From assembly GCF_033095865.1 (NCBI RefSeq), contig NZ_AP019365.1:564001-628000 (forward strand): 64,000 bases of DNA, given 5' to 3'. The notes beneath the pieces are model-generated. The model was not told the DNA's origin. It was given only the letters and a program-made list of their open reading frames with translations, and ran no database searches. How positions within the stretch are numbered: the first letter of the stretch is position 1; every line of letters starts with the position of its first letter. A program made the translations under genes and the position numbers. This document shows, in pieces, positions 58,418-64,000 of this stretch. Source of the stretch: Pseudomonas sp. KU43P. GTDB taxonomy: Bacteria; Pseudomonadota; Gammaproteobacteria; Pseudomonadales; Pseudomonadaceae.

Positions 58418-58760
58418 GATCTCGGTGCTCCTCGGGTGGGGCGGGAAAGTGGGTACGGAGCCAATGCTACGCCCGGGGGCACCAGAGAGAAGTTCATACG
58501 GGTAATGGTAACAATCGACCGTATTGATAGACCTTTGCAACGGCTCTATTACGCTACTTGTGGAGTGGATAGTGGCTATTTGCTGTGGCTTTTGCAGCGC
58601 TCCCATCAACCGAACCATGACCAATAGCCGAGGCAGTCCCCCGGAAAAACTTCGCTATCATGGACGCCACCGATAAAACCCCACGGGTTTTCATCAGTCC
58701 GAGATATTGAGTGCCATCGCTGTGCCCCGCTTTGAGCCATGTCGTCAGGAGAACCACGCA
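58418..58760. other. Divergent intergenic region
   Basis: No gene seen between the repeat-protein gene (minus) and the AsmA gene (plus). A hairpin AAAACCC (58675-58681)/GGGTTTT (58685-58691), with loop CAC, lies in the middle and could act as a terminator in either direction. AGGAG lies upstream of 58761. Confidence 0.4.
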
Positions 58761-60827
58761 ATGACGCGTCCCGCCAGAATCCTCGTCTGGACCCTCACCA
58801 CCCTGCTGACCCTGCTGGCGATATTGATCCTGGTGATCGCCACCTTCGACTGGAACCGTATCAAGCCGCTGCTCAACGAAAAGGTTTCCGAGGCGCTGCA
58901 CCGTCCCTTCGCAATCAATGGCAACCTCGCCGTTCACTGGCGCACCGAACCCGAGGAGGGCGGCTGGCGCGCCTGGGTGCCCTGGCCCCGCTTCACTGCC
59001 GAGAACCTGACCCTGGGCAACCCCGACTGGCTCAAGGAGCCGCAGATGGTCGGCCTGGAGCGCGTCGAGTTTCGCCTTGCGCCACTGCCACTGGTGTTCC
59101 AGCAGATCGTCATCCCGCGCATCGACCTGGTCAAACCTACGGCTAGCCTGACTCGCCTGGCCGATGGCCGGGCCAACTGGACCTTCGACTTCGGCCCCAA
59201 GGACGAAAACGCAGAGCCGTCAAAATGGCAGCTGGACATTGGTGCAATTGGCTTCGACCAAGGCAACGTCAGCTTTGATGACCAGACGCTGAAAACCAAT
59301 ATGAAGGTGCAGATCGACCCGTTGGGCAAGCCGATCCCGTTCAGCGATATCGTCGGCAAGGCCAGCGCGGAAAAGGCTGGCGGCGCTCAGGACTATGCCT
59401 TTGGGCTGAAGGCCAAGGGCCGTTACAAGGACCAGCCAGTCACGGGTACAGGCAAGATCGGTGGCTTGCTGGCGCTGCAGGATGCCAGCCAGCCGTTCCC
59501 GTTGCAGGCCGATGTGCGCATCGCCGATACCCACGTGATACTCGCCGGCACCCTGACCGACCCGCGCAACCTGGGCGCCCTCGACTTGCGCCTGCGGTTG
59601 TCGGGTGCCAGCCTGGGCAACCTCTACCCGCTGACCGGCGTGACCCTGCCCGACACCCCTGCCTATGAAACCGATGGCCACCTCACGGCCAACCTGCAGG
59701 CTGCCGAGGGTGCGACCTTCAATTACCAGGGCTTCAACGGCAAGATCGGCGACAGTGATATCCACGGCGACCTGGCGTTCGTCGCCAGCCAGCCGCGGCC
59801 CAAGCTCACCGGCAAGCTGGTCTCCAATCAATTACTGTTCAAGGACCTGGCGCCGCTGATCGGCGCCGACTCCAATGCCGAGCAGAAGGCCCGTGGCGGT
59901 GCCAGCAAGCAGCCCGCCGCCAAGGTGCTGCCGGTGGAAGAGTTCCGCACTGAACGCTGGCGGGCCATGGATGCCGATGTCACCTTCGCCGGCAAGCGCA
60001 TCGTCCACAGCGAACAGCTGCCGTTCAATGATTTGTCTGCCCACGTGATTCTCGACGACGGCTTGTTGCGCCTTGAGCCGCTGCGCTTCGGCGTGGCGGG
60101 CGGCAACCTGGCCTCGAACATTCGCCTGGACGGGCGCAGCGTGCCGCTGCAGGGGCGTGCCCAACTGACTGCGCGTGGCTTCAAGCTCAAGCAGCTGTTC
60201 CCCACCTTTGCGCCCATGCAAACCAGCTTTGGCGAACTCAACGGCGATGCCGACATCAGCGGCCGCGGCAACTCGGTAGCGGCGTTGCTGGGCACGGCCA
60301 ACGGCGACCTGCGCATGCTGATCAACGATGGCGCGATCAGCCGCAGCCTGATGGAGATCGCCGGGCTCAACGTTGGCAACTATGTGGTCGGCAAGCTGTT
60401 TGGCGACGAGGACGTGAAGATCAACTGCGCAGCGGCCGATGTCGGGATCAAGGATGGGTTGGCGACCACGCGCCTGTTCATCTTCGACACCGAGAACGCG
60501 ATCATCTACATCAACGGCACGGCCAACTTCGCCAGTGAGCAGCTGGACTTGAAGATCAGCCCGGAATCCAAAGGCCTGCGGTTGTTCTCGCTGCGCTCGC
60601 CGCTGTATGTGCGTGGGCCGTTCGCCAAGCCGAGCGCGGGGGTGCAGGCGGTGCCGCTGGCCTTGCGCGGGGCAGGGATGGTGGCGTTGGGAGTGGTGGC
60701 GGGGCCGGCGGCGGGGTTGCTGGCGCTGGTGGCACCCAGCAGCGGTGATGAGCCCAATCAGTGCACGCCGTTGCTGCAACAGATGAAAGCCGGCAAGGCG
60801 CCGGCTGCGGTGAAAGGCAAGAAATAG
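58761..60827 (+). CDS. AsmA family protein
   Basis: 688 residues from ATG 58761 (MTRPARILVWTLTTLLTLLA). One N-terminal membrane helix (about 8-27), a long periplasmic beta-rich part typical of AsmA/YhdP, and the AsmA_2 region near the C-terminus (NGDADISGRGNSVAALLGTA, FASEQLDLKISPESKGLRLF). AsmA-like proteins are proposed to move phospholipids between membranes. The C-terminal segment (about 640-670) is hydrophobic and glycine-rich. Confidence 0.88.
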   Translation: MTRPARILVWTLTTLLTLLAILILVIATFDWNRIKPLLNEKVSEALHRPFAINGNLAVHWRTEPEEGGWRAWVPWPRFTAENLTLGNPDWLKEPQMVGLERVEFRLAPLPLVFQQIVIPRIDLVKPTASLTRLADGRANWTFDFGPKDENAEPSKWQLDIGAIGFDQGNVSFDDQTLKTNMKVQIDPLGKPIPFSDIVGKASAEKAGGAQDYAFGLKAKGRYKDQPVTGTGKIGGLLALQDASQPFPLQADVRIADTHVILAGTLTDPRNLGALDLRLRLSGASLGNLYPLTGVTLPDTPAYETDGHLTANLQAAEGATFNYQGFNGKIGDSDIHGDLAFVASQPRPKLTGKLVSNQLLFKDLAPLIGADSNAEQKARGGASKQPAAKVLPVEEFRTERWRAMDADVTFAGKRIVHSEQLPFNDLSAHVILDDGLLRLEPLRFGVAGGNLASNIRLDGRSVPLQGRAQLTARGFKLKQLFPTFAPMQTSFGELNGDADISGRGNSVAALLGTANGDLRMLINDGAISRSLMEIAGLNVGNYVVGKLFGDEDVKINCAAADVGIKDGLATTRLFIFDTENAIIYINGTANFASEQLDLKISPESKGLRLFSLRSPLYVRGPFAKPSAGVQAVPLALRGAGMVALGVVAGPAAGLLALVAPSSGDEPNQCTPLLQQMKAGKAPAAVKGKK

Positions 60828-60833
60828 CGTTGC

Positions 60834-60901
60834 AGCCAATCGCCGGCAAGCCGGCTCCCGCGCATATTTCGTGTGGGAGCCGGCTTGCCGGCGATTGGGC
60901 T
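60834..60901. repeat. REP pair
   Basis: Arms around 60834-60859 and 60875-60901 with the REP core, just after the AsmA gene and before the convergent ferritin-like gene. Confidence 0.88.
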
Positions 60902-60920
60902 GCTAAGCAGCCCTTAGCGA

Positions 60921-61451
60921 TTACAACCCCTGCAGCAGATCGGACATATCGTCCGCGTGCTCTTCTTCCTGCGCCAGGATGTCTTCGAAGATACGCCGCG
61001 TAGTCGGGTCGGTATCGCCGATGTACTGGATGATCTCCCGGTAGCTGTCGATTGCGATGCGCTCGGCCACCAGGTCCTCCAGTACCATCTCCTTCAGCGT
61101 ACTGCCTGCCACATACTGGGCGTGGGAGTTCTTGGTCAGGTTGTCCGGGTTGAAGTCAGGCTCACCCCCCAGCTGCACGATGCGTTCGGCCAGCTTGTCG
61201 GCGTGCTCGGCTTCCTGGGTGGCATGCTCGAGGAACTCCTCGGCCGCGACACTCGCCTTGATCCCGCTGGCCATGAAGTAGTGGCGCTTGTAGCGCAACA
61301 CGCAGACCAGCTCGGTGGCCAGCGATTCGTTCAGCAGGCGCAGGATTTCCTTTCTATCAGCCTGGTAACCCTCGGTCACGGCCCCTTGTTCCACATGCTG
61401 GCGGGCACGCTTGCGCAGGGTTTGCACATCGGTCAGTTCAACGTTGCTCAT
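60921..61451 (-). CDS. Ferritin-like (bacterioferritin-type) protein
   Basis: About 176 residues from ATG 61451 (MSNVELTDVQTLRKRARQHV). A four-helix ferritin-like fold with Glu/His di-iron ligands: NESLATELVCVLRYKRHYF, EFLEHATQEAEHADKLAERI and ILAQEEEHADDMSDLL. This is a group distinct from classic Bfr, similar to the bacterioferritin-like protein seen near osmE in Pseudomonas. It probably stores or detoxifies iron. Confidence 0.85.
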   Translation of the reverse strand: MSNVELTDVQTLRKRARQHVEQGAVTEGYQADRKEILRLLNESLATELVCVLRYKRHYFMASGIKASVAAEEFLEHATQEAEHADKLAERIVQLGGEPDFNPDNLTKNSHAQYVAGSTLKEMVLEDLVAERIAIDSYREIIQYIGDTDPTTRRIFEDILAQEEEHADDMSDLLQGL

Positions 61452-61481
61452 GGTTGTCTCCAAACAGATCAGGACGGTGGG

Positions 61482-61841
61482 TCAAGGTGTGACGGAGGCT
61501 TTGGCGTCCTTTACGGCTTCGCTGTCCTCTTCTCGTTGCTTGCATGTCTTGAAGCCCTTGGCATCGACATGGCCGGTGGCGTCGAAACGCACGTAATAGG
61601 GCTGTTGCTGGCCGTCGCGGTTGAGGATGTAGTCGTTGCAGGTGCCCCCGTGCGGCAAGTCGATGACATTGGACGGGCTGCCGCCGATCGCGATGACCTT
61701 CTGCATGGTCATGCCGTTTTCCACCTGCTTGACCAGTGGTTCGTCGCGATAGGTGACGTAGTCGACCGGGTTTTCCGGGCGGCTGCCGCAGGCGGCCAGG
61801 GTGGCGCTTGCCAAAAGGATTGCCAGGGTCTGCTTGTACAT
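61482..61841 (-). CDS. osmE: Osmotically inducible lipoprotein OsmE
   Basis: 119 residues from ATG 61841 (MYKQTLAILLASATLAAC); lipobox LAAC with Cys18. SmpA/OmlA-like domain: YRDEPLVKQVENGMTMQKVI and GGTCNDYILN, RFDATGHV. Outer-membrane lipoprotein of the OsmE family. The larger frame to 61985 is rejected, because it would put 48 residues ahead of the lipoprotein signal. Confidence 0.92.
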   Translation of the reverse strand: MYKQTLAILLASATLAACGSRPENPVDYVTYRDEPLVKQVENGMTMQKVIAIGGSPSNVIDLPHGGTCNDYILNRDGQQQPYYVRFDATGHVDAKGFKTCKQREEDSEAVKDAKASVTP

Positions 61842-61965
61842 GGTCCCGCTCCTTGCACAGGGTCTGTTCTGGTTTGGAACCGCAGCGCGCGTCAGGAGTT
61901 CGATTGCGATGGTCATCAACGCCGCTGTAGTGTGGGCCGAACGTCCACGCAAAGGGGCTGGGGCA

Positions 61966-62856
61966 ATGGGACAGGAATTGGCCACGCGATACCCGCTGGT
62001 GCTGGTACCGGGAATGCTCGGCTTCGTCAGGGTGCTGCTCTATCCCTACTGGTTCGGTATCGTGCCGGCCTTGCGCAAGGGCGGGGCGCGGGTGTTCCCC
62101 GTGCAGGTTTCGCCGTTGCACGCCAGCGAGGTGCGCGGTGAGCAGTTGCTGGCGATCATCGAAGACATCTGTGAGCGCACCGGCGCCAGCAAGGTCAACC
62201 TGATCGGCCACAGCCAAGGTGCCCTGGATGCCCGTTACGCCGCTGCCAGAAGGCCTGAGCGGATCGCCTCGGTGACTTCGGTGGCCGGGCCCAACCACGG
62301 TTCGGAACTGGCTGACCATCTGCAACGTGTCGCGCCGGGTGACTCACCCCAGGGACGTATCTTGAAGGCCGTGCTGCACGGTCTGGCGTTGTTGCTGGTG
62401 TGGCTGGAAACCGGCTGGCGGCGTGACCCGCTGCCAGTCGACGTACATGCCTCGCACCAGTCCCTGACCAGCGAAGGCGTGGCGCTGTTCAACCAGGCTT
62501 ATCCGCAGGGCTTGCCCGATACCTGGGGAGGGGAAGGGCCCAGCGAGGTCAACGGCGTTCGCTACTACTCCTGGTCAGGCACCCTGCAGCCCGGGCTTAC
62601 CGACCAGGGACGCAACCGCTTCGACGGCAGCAATCGCTTCTGCCGCCTGTTCGCGCGCAGCTTCGTCAAGGAAAAGGGCCACTGCGACGGCATGGTCGGG
62701 CGCTTCAGTTCGCATCTGGGCCAGGTGATCGGTGACGACTACCCGCTCGACCACCTGGACATCGTCAACCAGTCGCTCGGTGCCGTGGGCAAGGGCGCCG
62801 AACCGGTTCGCCTGTTCATCGAGCATGCTGCCCGGCTCAAGGCTGCGGGGCTGTAG
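61966..62856 (+). CDS. Triacylglycerol lipase (alpha/beta hydrolase)
   Basis: 296 residues from ATG 61966 with a GGGG ribosome-binding site; the frame is open upstream. YPLVLVPGMLGF near 9-20, nucleophile elbow GHSQG with Ser83, the Asp in CDGMVG and the DHLDIVN His suggest family I.1 lipases. No signal peptide follows this start, so it may be intracellular or an upstream start may be used. A Lif foldase is not adjacent. Confidence 0.82.
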   Translation: MGQELATRYPLVLVPGMLGFVRVLLYPYWFGIVPALRKGGARVFPVQVSPLHASEVRGEQLLAIIEDICERTGASKVNLIGHSQGALDARYAAARRPERIASVTSVAGPNHGSELADHLQRVAPGDSPQGRILKAVLHGLALLLVWLETGWRRDPLPVDVHASHQSLTSEGVALFNQAYPQGLPDTWGGEGPSEVNGVRYYSWSGTLQPGLTDQGRNRFDGSNRFCRLFARSFVKEKGHCDGMVGRFSSHLGQVIGDDYPLDHLDIVNQSLGAVGKGAEPVRLFIEHAARLKAAGL

Positions 62857-63730
62857 CCAGGCGGCGCACGGGGGTGGTCCAGCGTTCGGCGAGGACCACG
62901 CCGGCCAGGGTCAGCAGGCCGCCGATAAGGTGGTAGCTGGCCAGTTGCTCGTCGAGTACACCAGCGGCGATCAGCGCGGTCACCAGCGGCAGCAGGTTGA
63001 AGAACAGCGTAGTGCGGCTAGGCCCCAGCCGGTGCACGGCCTGCATCCACACCAGCGGTGCAACCATCGAGGCGAGCACGCAGGCATATAGCACCAGGCC
63101 GACATTGTGGGTATTCAGGCCAGTCTTCTCCGAGATCAGGAACAGCGGCAACAACACCACGATGGCCACCAGCACCTGCAGGTACAGCAACTGCAAGGGC
63201 GGCAGGCGCAGTTGCCATTTCTTCAACAGGAAGCTGTACAGCGCGTAGGCCAGAGTGGCCACCAGCATCAGCAGGTCGCCGCTGTTCAGGCCCTGTTCGA
63301 GCAGCGCGTCAGGGTTGCCGGCAGATACCACTTCGAGCACTCCGTAGAACGACACCAATGCACCGAACAAGGCGCCGAAGGTCAGGCGCTGGCCGAGCCA
63401 GGCGATCGACAGGGCCAGCGACATCAGCGGCATCAGCGAGAGGATGATGCCCATGTTGGTGGCACTGGTGATGCCGGCGGCGAAATACGCCAGGCTCTGG
63501 TACAGCGCCATGCCCAGTACGCCGAGGACGAAGACCTTGCCCAGGTTCGGGCGAATTGCAGCACGGTTGCGCCACACCTTCGGCAGCAGGAACGGGGTGA
63601 ACAGCAGGCCGGCCAGCAGCCAGCGGTAGAAGCCGATCTCGGCGGGGTGGATGGCACCGGCGGACAGCTTGGTGACCACGGTATTGCCGGCCCAGATGAG
63701 GATGGCGGTAAGGGGGAATAGGTAATTCAT
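62837..63730 (-). CDS. DMT superfamily transporter (EamA domains)
   Basis: 297 residues, ten membrane helices, two EamA domains. Opening MNYLFPLTAILIWAGNTVVT and the second domain's ALYSFLLKKWQL to MVAPLVWMQAVHRLGPSRTT. Exporter of small molecules by family; substrate unknown. Divergent from the AraC-type gene, with which it may be co-regulated. Overlaps the convergent lipase gene by 20 bases. Confidence 0.9.
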   Translation of the reverse strand: MNYLFPLTAILIWAGNTVVTKLSAGAIHPAEIGFYRWLLAGLLFTPFLLPKVWRNRAAIRPNLGKVFVLGVLGMALYQSLAYFAAGITSATNMGIILSLMPLMSLALSIAWLGQRLTFGALFGALVSFYGVLEVVSAGNPDALLEQGLNSGDLLMLVATLAYALYSFLLKKWQLRLPPLQLLYLQVLVAIVVLLPLFLISEKTGLNTHNVGLVLYACVLASMVAPLVWMQAVHRLGPSRTTLFFNLLPLVTALIAAGVLDEQLASYHLIGGLLTLAGVVLAERWTTPVRRLATAPQP

Positions 63731-63855
63731 GCAGCTGTGATTCTCTGAGGTGTTGCGAAAGGGCCGATGGCGGCCCCCGATAGGCAGTCATTATCCGCTG
63801 TCCGTTCGCAAGCCTATACTCCTATCCAGACAACCTGCCCCTGCAAGCAGACACC

Positions 63856-64000
63856 ATGGCCCGCAAATACCTCGACATCCCCCAGTTCGACCAGCTCCCG
63901 GCACCGGTGTACTTCCGTCACGACGAGTTCGGCGCCGACACCCACAGCGCCCCGCATCGCCATGCCTGGGGCCAGCTCAACTACACCGCCCATGGCGTCA
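63856..64000 (+). CDS. AraC family regulator, N-terminal part (cut by window edge)
   Basis: From ATG 63856: MARKYLDIPQFDQLPAPVYF, then HAWGQLNYTAHGV, a cupin-type sensor N-terminus as in AraC-type regulators (HRHxWGQL). The HTH domain lies outside the window, so the call depends on the N-terminal pattern and on the divergent transporter gene. Confidence 0.65.
   Translation, partial: MARKYLDIPQFDQLPAPVYFRHDEFGADTHSAPHRHAWGQLNYTAHGV

Noticed and set aside
57903..58627. Plus-strand frames across the 45-bp repeats
   Set aside because: No signal peptide or ribosome-binding site on that strand, whereas the minus-strand frame has both and a terminator.

Overview
The window is a chromosomal segment of a Pseudomonas of the P. 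putida group. The evidence is the high-GC coding style, the gene order rhdA-HDOD-motAB-rsgA-orn-queG-nnrD-tsaE-amiB-mutL-miaA-hfq-hflXKC-hisZ-purA and rnr-rlmB-rpsF-rpsR-rplI-dnaB (the order known from Pseudomonas genomes), and the many intergenic REP pairs built around the core GCCGGCAAGCCGGCTCCCAC that is typical of P. putida. Most of the window is conserved core genome.

Layout. 1-6.9 kb: rhodanese end, HDOD protein, flagellar stator genes motAB behind a sigma-28 type promoter, a TIR-like protein, rsgA, orn and a TRIC-type channel. 7-20.4 kb: queG, divergent from a long co-directional run nnrD-tsaE-amiB-mutL-miaA-hfq-hflX-hflK-hflC, then hisZ and purA. 20.4-23.3 kb: a chemoreceptor and a DUF2867 protein.

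22.8-31.8 kb is the accessory region and the most interesting part. It is a type VI secretion (T6SS) cargo island wedged between the DUF2867 gene and the 3' end of an iron ABC transporter permease. A module made of DUF2867, hcp, a glycine-zipper effector, a small two-helix immunity-like membrane protein and a fragment of the permease 3' end is present twice. An orphan immunity gene with the tail of a lost effector lies between the two copies, together with an IS66-family element that has no target-site duplication. Three separate permease fragments of different degrees of decay follow the three immunity-like genes, so this boundary appears to have been used repeatedly for gain and exchange of effector cassettes. 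hcp copy 1 and effector copy 2 each carry a one-base insertion near the 5' end.

31.8-46 kb: the intact iron permease and its binding protein, two tRNA-Leu(CAG) genes, rnr-rlmB, the rpsF-rpsR-DUF2232-like-rplI ribosomal cluster, dnaB, ygiQ, and an array of ten 62-bp tandem repeats that looks like an expanded REP pair. 46-54.5 kb: a LOG-family hydrolase, azurin with an Anr-type box, nadE-pncB, and the livKHMGF branched-chain amino-acid transporter, in which the livH ribosome-binding site is folded into a hairpin.

54.6-64 kb: a non-coding stretch carrying a cluster of DnaA-box matches, an SDR reductase, an AGE-family epimerase, a DesT-like TetR regulator, a secreted protein made of 15-residue repeats, an AsmA-family protein, a ferritin-like protein, osmE, a lipase, an EamA transporter and the start of an AraC-type regulator. 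All calls come from reading the sequence; no database search was run.
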